From assembly GCA_028386065.3 (NCBI GenBank), contig JAKUCV010006588.1, forward strand, positions 1-64,000: a stretch of 64,000 bases of DNA, written 5' to 3'. This document shows positions 32,066-43,000 of this stretch, piece by piece (within the stretch, counting starts at the first letter, position 1; every line of letters starts with the position of its first letter). Both the position numbers and the translations under genes were made by a program. Origin of the DNA: Turnera subulata. Lineage: Eukaryota > Streptophyta > Magnoliopsida > Malpighiales > Passifloraceae. The notes beneath the pieces are model-generated. The model did no database searches. It saw only the letters and a program-made list of their open reading frames with translations, and had not been told where the DNA came from.

Positions 32066-33220
32066 TGTGGGGTTGGTCCAAGTAGTACCACTTAAAGATA
32101 AGTAGTTTAGTTATATCTCACGCTACTCTCTCTTTGTCCCCTCGCAGACCCCTCTTTCTCTCCCAAAAAACTCTTCTTCTCCATTATCATGGGGCTGCCG
32201 CCGGCTCCTCCTTGGCCGGTTGGTAAGCCCCTTCACCTTGTTTTTTAGTCTAGATTAGTGTTAACATATTAATATTAGCAGATCTATTGTAGATCTAGTT
32301 TATTTCTAGTAGATGGGTTTCTCCTCATCTCCCTCTTAGCTGAGTCAATATCTCTTTGGTAGTTTACACAAAATATTCAGGAAGGAAGCTTGCTTTCTTT
32401 GATTTCATATCTGTGGAACTACAAATAGGAGATGTTTGTTCTCATTTTTTGTTAGCGGCCTTGTTATAGGTCTTTTACAGGTTAAGAAGATGAGAATTGA
32501 AGGCAGTGGAAGGCGGGGTCGTCGGTAAGGCTTCACCGGAAAACAATGGCCTACGCGAGCTCAGGAGAGGTGATGTATCTGAGGATCTTTCTCTTTGTCA
32601 GATGGGTTTTTCTGTTCTGGATAGGTTAGGTCCTTTATATGCAGTATTGAAAAGTCTATTGTGGAACCTTGGTTATGAGATCCGAAAAATCTCTGGTGGG
32701 ATTTTCCTAAAGTGCGGTGCACTTGAGTGGTCTTAATCTACTTCGATAGATTTCCCCCCACTCACCCGCAGTCATGCACTCCGGAGAAGTTGTTATTGGT
32801 TTGGCCGATATCAAGGTTCCTATATTAGACTATTTGTCTTTTATGTGTTTATTATATTGTTTATGTTCTTCTAGGAAAGGGGTTGGTAGAACTGGGATTT
32901 AATTGGTTGTTTCGGCAGCGAATTCTATTCTTATTTTATGCTTATTATAACCTCTATAGTTTATAGTTTTTTGTTGGTATGTAATAATGTTTTTCGACTC
33001 TTCTCGTTCCTGGTTTGTATCATGTAAACGTTATTTTTATGGTTAATATCACTATGTTTTCCGACAAAAAAAAAAGTAGTACAACTTAGGCGAGGTCTCA
33101 GGTTCGAGTCTTCGTGTACGCAAAAAATCCTCATTGAGAGACTCATCCACCATACCCAGGTGCGCGATGCGGGTCAACCGGATTAGTCCGGGCAAAGCTC
33201 CGGATACCGGATGGGAAACA
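32066..33220 (+). repeat. tRNA-derived SINE-like repeat, interrupted
   Basis: Left piece 32066-32094 (GTTGGTCCAAGTAGTACC, box-A-like) and right piece 33075-33220 (GGTTCGAGTC, box-B-like, near 33101; then CACCATACCCAGGTGCGCG and CCGGATTAGTCCGGGC). Joined, the parts have the spacing of a tRNA-derived SINE head. A retroposon with target duplication separates them. Other fragments are at 4258-4430. Confidence 0.5.
32095..33074 (+). mobile_element. Poly-A retroposon inserted in SINE
   Basis: About 980 bp ending in A10 (33065-33074), flanked by AGTAGTACCACTTA (32081-32094) and AGTAGTACAACTTA (33075-33088), a 14-bp target duplication with one mismatch. It starts with a pyrimidine-rich leader and an ATGGGGCTGCCGCC phrase followed by GGTAAGCC, and has no reverse-transcriptase similarity. 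It is either a heavily deleted LINE or a retroposed transcript mobilised by a LINE. Confidence 0.65.
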
Positions 33221-33671
33221 GAAAATATTACATAAGAGAGGCAATAAGTCATCAAAAGTGGAGAATAAAACACTTTGAGAGTACAAACCCCAAATCAAAC
33301 CAAACTTCCTGAGTACGACGTGACACCACATGCCCCTGGTATAAGGCAAGTCTACGGTGCTTTGAGGGAACACCTTAAACTCGATTAATAAAATTTCACT
33401 TCATTCAGATAAAAAAATAAAATAAAAATAGATTTATGTGTTGCGATATTAGCTAGGCAGAGTCTGCTAATGCCGCCTTTAATCCTCCACCAAACAGGAA
33501 TTTTACTTACAACAATAAACCCTAGAAGACACATGTATATATATATATGCCTCAAACCAAGTAATTCAGTGACGGCGTTTTTTGTTTTACGAGTAGCTAC
33601 AGCTGACCCTTCATCACCATCAATTATATCAAAAGAAAAAAAAAACTTCAACACCATCAAATCCCTCCCCA

Positions 33672-34923
33672 ATGGAGGATATACACGCTGATTTATTGAT
33701 TGAAATCCTGGGCCGAGGGTTTGTTTCTCCAAGATATGCTTTTCAGGGTAAGTTGGTCTCCAAGCGTTGGCACTCTGTGATCTCCAGCCCACTCTTTGAA
33801 AAGCGATGGAAGGAGCTAAACAAAAAACCACATCCCTTCGCCATCGTCATCAACGTCTCCGTCGCCTCCCTCGTCTCTACGTGGCAAGGTTATGCTGGGC
33901 AAGTCTTGGTGCGTGACGGGGTGGAACGAAGGGATCATTGTATAATAGACTGCGGTGGTTGGGAGCATCCATTATTCCAATCCAAGAAGGAGAAGAAGAG
34001 ATTCGACTTGGGTTACCTGCCTTGTTTCAAGCGCGAAAGGCACGGCACTGGTAGGGAGGAAGTCTACATTCACGTTGCTGCCTCATGTAATGGCATGCTC
34101 CTATGCCATTCCACCCATCCAGAGGACATGAAAGACAGAGTTTATTACTTGGTGAATCCATTAACCCGGCAGTGGGTTGCTCTTCCCCCCTTTGATGAGA
34201 GATACTCCTTTTTACGTGGTGAGGCTGTAGGTTTGGTGTGTAATATTAATGATAATGAGAGAAATTACAAGGTGGTGAGGATTCATGAAGGAAGAGATGA
34301 TGATGATCACTCCTCTTTCACATCCCTTGTTTTTTCTTCTGAGACAAATACATGGGTGGCTATGGAATTATAATCCCATGGAGACAGAGAGATGCCTTGT
34401 AATTAACTGCCCTCAAGGGGATGGAAAAAAAGCGGATGATAGATTCAATAACGATTCCATTGTTTTAGGCAACTGTGAAGGGTCTTTGCTCCTACTGCAA
34501 CAACACGAGTTTGAATCTGAAGTGAGATTGTTTCTTAGGATTTGGGAATTAAAAGACTACAAGAAACGAGAATGGAGCTTGAAGTATAATCTCTTACACG
34601 ACGAATTCGTCAGCATTGTTGCCCCTCTGGTACTGGAAGTTTACTCTTGGACGCGACCTTTGGGTTTAGACCCGAATGATAAAGGTATTGTTTACTTTCT
34701 TAATGGCTATGCCTCTATGAAGCGTATTTTCTCGTGCAATTTACTCACCAAAGAAGTCAAACTGCTAGAAAGCATCAAACCAGTACCTGTCGTCGATTAT
34801 AGGATTGAGGAATGGGATTACCGTAATATGATTCAGTATGTAATACCACATGAGTGGCCTATACATATTCCTCATGTGCTCCCCCTCAAGGCGCCAATTA
34901 ATTCTCCACAGAATTTTCTGTAG
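33672..34923 (+). pseudogene. F-box protein B, internal deletion and frameshift
   Basis: Intact 5' half: MEDIHADLLIEILGRGFVSP, KLVSKRWHSVISSPLFEKRW, then DLGYLPCFKRER and YYLVNPLTRQWVALPP. After SSETNTWVAMEL (about 34370) the frame stops; the family continues in another frame from YNPMETERCLVINCP through FLRIWELKDYKKREWSLKYN and LGLDPNDKGIVYFLNGY to the PINSPQNFL end. The missing piece is the 45-50 residues that include FSWNGI in C. The deletion is not a multiple of three. It starts directly at the F-box, without the N-terminal extension of C. The AT-rich upstream sequence shares nothing obvious with the A-type promoters. Confidence 0.8.
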
Positions 34924-34989
34924 TATGAGCTAGCAGGAAAATCATTGAAAAACAACTATTTCAGCACAAGGATTACCCAATAAATGGAT

Positions 34990-35440
34990 TTCGAAGAGAT
35001 GAAGATGCAGTGTACGTATGTTGGAGCAGTTGTTGAGCCAAAATATATAGGGGCACAACCTATTTTGTGGGTTCTGGATGATGTTTGGGATCACCTTCTT
35101 GACAAGTTCCTTTTTAGAATATAAAATTACAAGATTCTGGTGATATCATGCTCTGCGTTCCCTAGATTTAATTCTAAGTTAATAGATAGGCTTTGGCTGT
35201 TAGCGATTAACTCAGGAGTAATATTTCTTTGTTCCTATCTCAGTATGCTCTCCAAGTTTTCTCCTCTTTATATCTCTCATCATGAGTATACTATGCAATT
35301 TCCTTACTGTACTCTTTTGTTAATTAATAAAGTCAATCGTAAGCCTCTTCACAGTATCTTTCAGATTGGCCTTCTAGAGTTCCTGTGCTCCCATCAAATG
35401 CTTCATAACCTTTCGAAGGTCAATTTCCTACATGATGTGG
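34990..35440 (+). pseudogene. NB-ARC fragment plus F-box tail relic
   Basis: 34990-35240 encodes GAQPILWVLDDVWDHLLDKF and NYKILVISCSAFPRFNS with a stop between, the same NLR piece as at 29339-29560. At 35345-35440 the F-box tail (AGTATCTTTCAGATTGGCCT; TCCTGTGCTCCCATCAAATG) follows. The order F-box, NB-ARC piece, F-box tail is the same as at 28.8-30.1 kb. Confidence 0.7.
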
Positions 35441-35874
35441 GGTAGTTTTTCTACTGTAGCTAGGTTCATAACTCCTTATTAATCGTTTTATTTTTATCTT
35501 ACGTATTGTAGCTTTCTAGGTTGGGAATGAGTTCTTCTCTTGTGCTTGTTTACATATTTAGCTAGGTTCATCACTCTCTATTAGTCGTTTAGGATTTTAT
35601 AGGTTTTTTTTTTCCCTATTGTAGCTTTTCATTTTAAGAAAATAAATAGTTTCAAAAGCTTGAGGTCAATCTACATTGTTTAAACAGCTTTTGGTGGAAA
35701 TCTTTATTCAAGCTAGTGCAATTCAATTGCAATTTCCCTTACCAAATCTATCCAATGCTCCTCTAGATTTCCCTCTATATGACAAACAACTTTTGCTTGC
35801 TCCGATACATAAAAGTAGAAAGTTTTTTGTGGTTGGCAAATAAAGAAAAAAATTGTCCTGTACTTTCTATCTAA

Positions 35875-36064
35875 TGTTATAAATTATGTGTTTAATTCTG
35901 TGATTATGTATGAAGAAGAAGAAGGTAGAAGCAGGAGAAGGGGAAGCTGCCCGGTATGTTTCATACAATTCTCATTCCTTTATGTGCATAATATTTATAC
36001 ACTGAGCATATACACAAAGCAGAATAGAGGTAGGTACAACAGTAATTCACATGGTTTTATAACA
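35875..36064 (-). repeat. Copia-2 3' LTR (190 bp)
   Basis: Very short LTR with perfect TGTTATAAA/TTTATAACA ends. Contains GAAGAAGAAGAAGGTAGAAG and TATTTATACACTGAG. It lies next to the polypurine tract at 36065-36073. Confidence 0.9.
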
Positions 36065-36099
36065 CTCCCCCTTGAATGCTGTTGTACTTCAGGTAGAAT

Positions 36100-38670
36100 A
36101 CGTTTTGGGGATAACTGCCTCGTTAAAATCCTTACCAAGAAAAACCCAGTGGGATAAAAACTTGGTGAAGGAAAAAAAAGTGCAGTGCGTATTCTACTCC
36201 CCCTCATTTTAGCATCTCTTGATTTCTTAATATCGTCACATGCCAACTTTCTTTGTCAACCTTTGGTGACATATACTTTGTCCGATCATATCTGGTACAT
36301 CACTCCTTGGGCAATGCAGGCAGTATTATCATCATAATCTGTTGTTGGAGCATCTTCCATGCTATGGATCTTGAATGTGTAGCATCATCGAACTTAGCCA
36401 AGCACAGTCTTGACTGACTTCTGCATTATTTGAAGTGGTAGCAACAATACTTTGTTTTGTGCTTGCCATGATACTTCAGGTACCTGCTTGCACTTTATAT
36501 GGATGAAATATATGACCTGCATCTGCAAAACAAACAATATTCTCTTCGGGTTTACAGGGTTAACATAATACCTCATCTTGTTATACCCCGAAGATAAGAG
36601 CAAAATTATATCTTGCCAGTAGGCTCAAGTCATAAGCTTCAGGCTTCATGTTACTAGCAATATAAATTGCACTATAATATGGCACTTCAGGCCAGTCTAA
36701 TTCCTTTTATGAGATTTTCAACCTCAAATTCTTTCTTGAAATGTAGCACGGTATTTGGAAGCTTCTTCTAGAGTTCCAATAATATTTATCTAAATTATTA
36801 ATATAAGCAACAATAATAAGTGCAAATACATAGTGCATATATGTAATCATACTACACATACTCAAATTTGGTTTAAACGATATATATTAATTTAGCTTAA
36901 TTTTGTGTATTTCCGGGAATTAGTTTCTTCAAGCAACTTGAATCCTTCAGGGATTTTCATACATATGTCATGACTTATGGATCCATAGATGTAGTCTGTA
37001 ACAGCATCCATTTGATGCATCTCTAATTCTTTTCACATTATGCCAGACTTACCAAAAATAATTGCATCCACTATAGGGGAGTATATCTATCTCCTCACAA
37101 TTAATACCAAGTTGTTTGGTATTAATTGCACACATACTCAAATTTGGTTTAAACGATATATATTAATTTAGCTTAATTTTGTGTATTTCCGGGAATTAGT
37201 TTCTTCAAGCAACTTGAATCCTTCAGGGATTCTCATACATATGTCTTGAGTTATGGATCTATAGATGTAGTCTGTAACAGCATCCATTTGATGCATCTCT
37301 AATTCTTTTCACATTATGTCAGACTTACCTAAAATAATATGGCCAATCATATTGCGCCTAAATTCATCAATATATGTAGGTTCATGATCCTCATTTTATT
37401 AATATTTAGCGCTAAATAAATATTCCGTCGACGGTTATTTCACGTCGGTTCCATTTTATTCCTGACACTGTAATTGATATCTCATCATACTTATTTATTT
37501 CAGGTACCTGAGTTACTTCTGGAACTTTTATCAATTGTGTCGGGGACCTCTTCTGGAGGGTTTTCCTCTTCTTGAGGACTTTTAATATGAACCTCTACTG
37601 GAGGCCTTATTTTCTTACTAGGGCCATCTTATCTCTTTGCTCCTTTTTATCAAGAATTTTGTTTTTTTTTGGAACCGAGTATATTCTACGCTTCTTGCGT
37701 ACTTTAGATTCATTTGCATATTATACTTGTTCTACTGGAACATTAATTTGAATAGGAGCATTTGCAGCTGGTATATAATATTTGGTCACTTTATGTGTGG
37801 CAATTGCATATTAATTTTCCTGCAAATGAATCATCTTTTTGAACTTCAGGTTCACACTAATTTGTTTGAGGATCAACAATCATACACTGATAATGCATTT
37901 CAATAATATCATAATCCAGCTGCTTTTTCCCTCCCCCTTATGCTGGGTAAACTTTGTATCTAATTAATGACAAACATACCCAACATATTCAACATATATT
38001 CCCAGTCTTCTTTAAAGGACTAATTTTACTATGCCGTGGTGGAGTATTATATACTGTACAACCAATAGTCCGAAGATGGGAGTTATTAGGTTCGTGACCA
38101 TGAACCAATTAAATGGGGAGACATTATGATAACTTGTTGGCTTGATGCACACAAGTGCTGCTGCATGTAAAATACCATTTTCTCAAACAGTTAATATTTC
38201 ATTAACAATAGTCCTGCAATCAATAGGAAATGTTCGCCCAGATCTTTTTGGGTTTATTGCCAATGATATACATTTTCCATTGAAGAAATATACCAGCATT
38301 ATCTAGACATATAGTCTAATAACATAAGTAGGGATATGTACCCGCAAGTGGCTTAATCATTAAAATAAGTGCGCACAATGCCAACTTGCATCATACAATA
38401 GACCATCTAGTCGATGCATCGTAAAAATTACCTAGATGGTCAACACGACGGAGTTATTAGTCCACGTACATGTCCCTGAATTATTTCCTAACTTGCTGGT
38501 GACTCCAGGCCAATCTCATCTTAGGAAGGCCGTATAATTAATTTCGCAGCACACAAACACGTGGAAATTCATTGATTGTAAAACTTATAGTTTTTCAATG
38601 AATGACCAAATAAATTTCGTGCATCATTATTGATCCGGAATGGCCTAACCGGTCATGCCAACAACAAATC
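36100..38670 (-). pseudogene. Copia-2 pol, heavily degraded
   Basis: Pieces in all minus frames. Near 38640 is the gag-pre-integrase motif WHDRLGHSGS; near 38050-38100 HNVSPFNWFMVTNLITPIFG, decayed from the integrase C-terminal region; near 36960 the RT phrase about an N-terminal IPEGFKLLEETNSR; near 36440-36520 an RNase H phrase EVSWQAQNKVLLLPLQIM. No frame is longer than 90 codons, so it cannot encode enzymes. Confidence 0.75.
36855..37336. repeat. 206-bp direct duplication inside Copia-2 pol
   Basis: 36855-37060 and 37131-37336 are near-identical (start CACATACTCAAATTTGGTTT; end around CACATTATG CCAGACTTACC). They differ at a few positions, for example ATGTCATGACTTATGG against ATGTCTTGAGTTATGG. 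The 70-bp spacer is unique. Confidence 0.85.
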
Positions 38671-38689
38671 CATGAACCAACTTCAAGTT

Positions 38690-38995
38690 AGTGCCAGCTT
38701 CAGGCTACTATTTATGTGTCAGCTTGAGGCTGGATATGATAACTTAGGAAAATTATTTACCAACTTCTAGCTGGTGCATAACAACTATAAATTACATATC
38801 TATCAGCCAACTTCTAGTTGGTCTCAGCTTCGGGCTGTTCAAACTATATATTTAAACACTTAAAATTGCTAGCTTCAGGCTAGTGCATTCCTGCTTCTGT
38901 CTGGATATGGTAAGTTTCAATTACTCGAATATTGTATATTTAATAACTTGAAATTGCTAGCTTCTGGCTGCTATACATGTGTCAATTTTAGGCTT
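38690..38995. repeat. Array of small hairpins, class 1 (AGC-TTCAG-GCT)
   Basis: At least eight units with a 3-5 bp stem around a TTC-type loop: CAGCTTCAGGCTA, CAGCTTGAGGCTG, CCAACTTCTAGCTGG, CCAACTTCTAGTTGG, CAGCTTCGGGCTG, CTAGCTTCAGGCTAG, TAGCTTCTGGCTG. The stems differ but stay complementary (AGC/GCT, CAAC/GTTG, TAGC/GCTA) while the TTCNG loop persists. Spacers are AT-rich and unrelated. Confidence 0.75.
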
Positions 38996-39280
38996 ATTTT
39001 TTCCACTCATGTCGAAAAAAAAAAAGAATCATTGGACAATAATTAAAGTAGTGGCAAACTTTTCCAAAAGCAAAACCTCGAAGATTGAAAAGCTTTGGAG
39101 TTTACTGACAAATAATGCAAGTTTTAATTACCGAAAAATCTTCTGGATCTTTTCGGAGACAGAAAAATGGTCCACATTTGAAAAACTGACACCTAGTTGT
39201 CTAATCTCAGACTATAAGAAAGGGAGGCGGTTGAGACAAGAAGATGCAGAAAACTCAGAAAACTCAACAAGACAAGAAAA

Positions 39281-39964
39281 ATGCCTTCCCCAGGTACTGT
39301 TTTCTTTGTTGAGGGTGTCTCTCTAGGAAGAAGCAATAGGTTAGCTTATAGCATGGTGAATAAGCAGCAAGAGGAATTACCGAATGATCTGGCAAGAATT
39401 CCTCGTTTAGTGTTTGTTGATGAACTTTATTCATCTAGGTTCTTTGTAACTCCTATGGAAGAAACATTCTTCCTAGAGGACCAAAGCAATCTAAGGGCTT
39501 CCTTTTATGGCTCGGCTAACTCTATTATGTTTTTCATATCTGATATATTGTAGGAATTTTAGCTAGAGCCTTTATGTCAAATTTTAAATCAAAGCAGTTA
39601 TTATCAGGTTTCCATGATGGCTCGGAGCGTCCCAAGGGTGACTGGGTTACCACCTAAATGGCCTAAGGTACGACTTCTACTATGGAATTGCAGGAGTGTT
39701 ACAAGAAGGTCCCAAGATTTTGTGTGTACCTTAAGAGATCTGAAGAATCAGTACAAGCCCAACATGGTACTGATTACTGAGACTTTGTGGCAAGCAGGAG
39801 AAAATCATGGTGTAATCCCACTCTGTTTTCCTGCAACGAATCGGTTTGAGATACCAGGAGAAAACAATATGGTTGGCATGTGGTTCTCCTGGAACGACAG
39901 TGTTGGGGTCAACATCAACAACGAGGCTCAGAGTTTTAGAGTCAATGTTGTACCCAACAGATAA
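39281..39964 (+). pseudogene. Chimeric ORF, copy 2 (two in-frame stops)
   Basis: Second copy of the 19442-20122 gene, antisense to Copia-2. About two thirds of residues match by eye: MPSPGTVFFVEG, RLVFVDELYSSRFFVTPMEE, SFYGSANSIMFFIS, then after two TAG stops (39551 and 39560, in place of Glu and Gln codons) VRLLLWNCRSVTRRSQDF, KPNMVLITETLW, GMWFSWNDSVGVN and the same end VVPNR. No frameshift in 228 codons. The fusion between the unknown N-terminus and the LINE endonuclease half is identical, so the chimera existed before the two copies separated. TATAAGAA is 68 bp upstream (39213). No AATAAA is evident downstream. Confidence 0.7.
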
Positions 39965-40194
39965 ATAATTATTTCAACTTTTGTATGAGAACAATTTCTC
40001 TATGTAGATGTTCTCAAGTAATGGATCCATTTTGCAATAATATGCATGCTTTCTTTTAGCTTTGCCAATATAACCTGATTCACAGTCACATGCACAATTA
40101 ATTATATTGTCTTATTCGCTTCAGGGAATAGAGCAGAGTCAATTAGACGGGATCCATAATAACTTCTTTTTATTACTGTAAGTGGGAGTTTCTG

Positions 40195-40335
40195 TACTTT
40201 TTAAGAGTATTTGCTCTTCCAGAGCGTAAATATATGATCTTCTAGATCATAGTAAAGTATGCGTTCTTTAGGAACATATTCAAACTTATGCTCTTCTGGA
40301 GCGTATAAATCTTTTTCTCATTTTTGAGATTGTAC
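40195..40335. repeat. Array of small hairpins, class 2 (covarying stems)
   Basis: Four to five consecutive units about 30-40 bp apart: GCTCTTCCAGAGC, GATCTTCTAGATC, GTTCTTTAGGAAC, GCTCTTCTGGAGC and a weak TCTCATTTTTGAGA. Stems GCTC/GAGC, GATC/GATC and GTTC/GAAC differ at both arms together, while the TTCYR-like loop is kept. Each is followed by ATA or GTA. It lies beside the chimeric ORF, opposite to the class 1 array. Confidence 0.75.
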
Positions 40336-40499
40336 ATGTTATGTAAAATAGTTGACATCCACACATATAACTCTCTCCCTTGGATGTCAACTTGCATTGT
40401 CTCCAGGACAAATGCCTGAGCCGTTTTTCTACAAATGATTACAATAACAGTAAAGTAAACATAATAAAATAAAATATAACATAAAACAAAAGCTTTCAA

Positions 40500-40770
40500 T
40501 AAAAATGACTTGCGCCTTCAGGGTAAGCAAGAACAATATCCATCTTCTGGTGGTCGTATAATATCCATCTTTTGGTGGTCATATGTTTCTTTAATTTTCC
40601 TTAAAGATCTGCGAGATCTTTTGGCAGTAAGACATCCAGTCTTTGCTTTATTATCTCTTTTATTGCGTCTGCCAGACTATTTGCATTTAAATGCATTCAA
40701 TGGCCATGACAAATTTCTTCCGGAAATTTTAAGGGCCTCTAATTTTTGTAATATAATCCCAAAATGAAAT
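40500..40770 (-). pseudogene. Copia-2 gag relic
   Basis: Minus-strand frames contain ALKISGRNLSWPLNAFKCK and LKETYDHQKMDI, decayed forms of the Copia gag phrases ALDISGxNYLSW and LKERYDHQK. The region between them is shortened. It lies just inside the leader, which is where the nested LINE begins. Confidence 0.6.
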
Positions 40771-40847
40771 AATTAAAAGACTTAAATAAGTAAATATGGG
40801 CCTTTTATAATTAGCCCAATTAAAATTAAATGACAGAAAAATAAGCT

Positions 40848-42730
40848 TCGGGTGGAGGGCATTCCTTTTTCTATCTTGCAATATGCCGACGACACTCTTT
40901 TTTTCTCCCCGAACAATATGGACTCCTTACTGAACTTAAAAAGGTGTTTGAGATGTTTTGAAATGCTTTCAGGCCTTTGTATTAACTTCCACAAGAGTAG
41001 CATCTTTGGAATTAACATTCCTTTGGAGAGAACTGAACAGGTTGCTGGCGCGCTGCATAGTAAGGCTGATAGACTCCCCACCATTTATCTTGGTCTACCT
41101 CTTGGTCAACCCATGAACAAAATTCATGCTTGGAACCCCATTATTGAAAGAATTCGGAAGAAATTAGCTACTTGGAAAGGAAAAATCTTGTCTCGTGGTG
41201 GTAGGATCACCCTCATTCGCTCTGCTCTTTCCAATCTTCCTATCTATTACATGTCTTTATTCAAGATCCCAATGAAAGTGGCAAAGAAGATCACGAGTAT
41301 ACAGATGAACTTTCTATGGAGTGGTGATGGTGAGAGATCAAAGCTTTGCCTTGTGGCTTGGGAGAAGATAGCTAGGCCTAAGATTCTTGGCGGTGTAGGT
41401 ATTGAATCTATTCTTGCAAAAAATAGATGCCTTCTATTCAAATGGCTTTGGAGGTATATCCAAGATGACGAGTGATCTGCTTGTTGTAGTTGGAAAGAAC
41501 TGATTAAAGCGAAGTGTCAAGTGCAAGACCCATGTTCCTTCCCAAGTTTTAACGAGAATAAGGCTTCTAGTGTCTGGAGGAATATCTTTCATGCTGGGGA
41601 GGGTGATAGATATTGTTCAGTTGGGTTGAAGGAAAAAGTTGCTTTAAAGGTAGGAAATGGTTATTCTTGTAAGTTTTGGCATGATAGGTGGAGTGAGTGT
41701 GGAGTTCTTAAGGTCTTGTTTCCTAGACTTTTTTCCTTTGCCTTCAATCCTGATATTTCTGTAGCAGAGTCATTTATCTTTGAGGGGAACAGTTGGAGGT
41801 GGTCTCCTTCTTGGAGGAGAATTCCTTTCTCTTGGGAAGCTGACGATATTGCTGCCTTATCGGACTTGGTTAAAGACTTTTCTTGTTGTCCGAATTCTGA
41901 GGATTCTTGGAAGTGGTTAGATCATCCCAGTGGTATTTATTCGGTTAAGTCTGGTTATGTCTCCATTTTTTCTGCTGTTCCCCTGCAGCAATTGCTTTCA
42001 TCTGTATAGACGTCCCTTGTTCCACCAAATGTGGAGAGTTTTTTGTGGTTTGCTTTTCAGGAAGGTCTCCCTACCCGTGAAGCATTGATGATCAGGAACA
42101 TTCTTCCTATGGCAGAGTCTTTATGTCCTTTTTGTAGAGAGTTCATTGAATCAAGAGACCACGTCCTTCTCCACTGCAAGCTTACCTGGAGTTTGTGGAG
42201 TCGTATTTGTCGCTGGTGGGGTGTTGTGTGGTGCATACCTGCTCGGCTGGAGGAGTGCTTTTGCCTATGGCCTGAGCTGGCTGGTTCATCTACGGCAAGA
42301 TCTTCATGGCTCATTATTTTCTATGCTACAGTCTGGTCAGTGTGGTCTGCTCGAAATAGATTGATTTTTCAGAACATAGAAGTTGATTGGGAGAAACTTT
42401 TCGATCTCGTCCTGATCTGCGTCACTTGGTGGATCAAAGCAAAACAACCAACCTTTCTCTACGATATTTATCAAGTGATCCAAAACGCTGATTCCTTAAA
42501 GCGGTGGATTGGGGTTAGGTGTCATTATCATCTTGGAAAATTTTTTACTTTGTAATTTTTCTCTCCTTTTCCTTTCTTTTCTTGACTTTGTCTTGGAGTG
42601 CTTATGGATAGAGTGTGCTCTGTGTTTTATGTATTACGGGAACTGGTCATTCTATTTTGACCGTAACTTTTGTACATAATTTTGGTCATTTTTAATATAC
42701 ATCATCATCGTTTATATCAAAAAAAAAAAA
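40848..42730 (+). mobile_element. 5'-truncated L1-type LINE nested in Copia-2
   Basis: Begins inside the reverse transcriptase and ends in A12 at 42719-42730 after CATCATCGTTTATATC. It lies within the repeat-rich leader of Copia-2, so the target duplication is masked by the repeats and could not be fixed. It belongs to the same broad L1 clade as the LINE at 1713-3362. Confidence 0.85.
40852..42555 (+). pseudogene. LINE ORF2 C-terminal part (RT and zinc-binding domain)
   Basis: One reading frame of 568 codons broken only by TGA at 41473 and TAG at 42007. Seen: the RT catalytic motif LQYADDTLFF, INFHKSS, YLGLPLG, KLATWKGKILSRGGRITLIR, and the zf-RVT region with FWHDRW, SGIYSVKSGY, PFCREFIESRDHVLLHC and WSLWSRICRWWG. 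Lacks the endonuclease and the start of RT. So few stops suggest a recent insertion. Confidence 0.88.
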
Positions 42731-42734
42731 GTAA

Positions 42735-43000
42735 TGGGCCTTGTATTAGCCCAATCAGAACGTAAATTAAAGCAAGAAAATAAATATAATGGGCCTTTTC
42801 ATAGCCTAATAAATAACCGAAAATTAAAGACAATGGGCCTTTTATGAGCCCATCTGTAATAAAAACATAAAAAAGCTTACTCGATAAAAGGCGGCTTAGC
42901 CGACCAACAAATGAAACAAGGCGGCTTTGCCGGCCAACAAATGAAACAAGGCAGCTTTGCCGGCTAACAAAGAGATAAGGCGGCTGAGCCGGCCAATATT
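42735..43000. repeat. Hairpin arrays, classes 3 and 4, in Copia-2 leader
   Basis: Class 3: ATGGGCCTTGTATTAGCCCA, ATGGGCCTTTTCATAGCC, ATGGGCCTTTTATGAGCCCA (GGGC/GCCC stems), with one more copy left of the LINE at 40795. Class 4 (42888-42998): four units of about 31 bp, GGCGGCTTAGCCGACC, GGCGGCTTTGCCGGCC, GGCAGCTTTGCCGGC, GGCGGCTGAGCCGGCC, separated by AACAAATGAAACA or AACAAAGAGATA. Class 4 recurs in sense register in a different LTR at 53342-53425. Confidence 0.8.

Noticed and set aside
38979..39326. 115-codon frame upstream of chimeric ORF copy 2
   Set aside because: Not conserved upstream of copy 1 (19105-19308 reads differently); Lys/Asn-rich, probably leader DNA.
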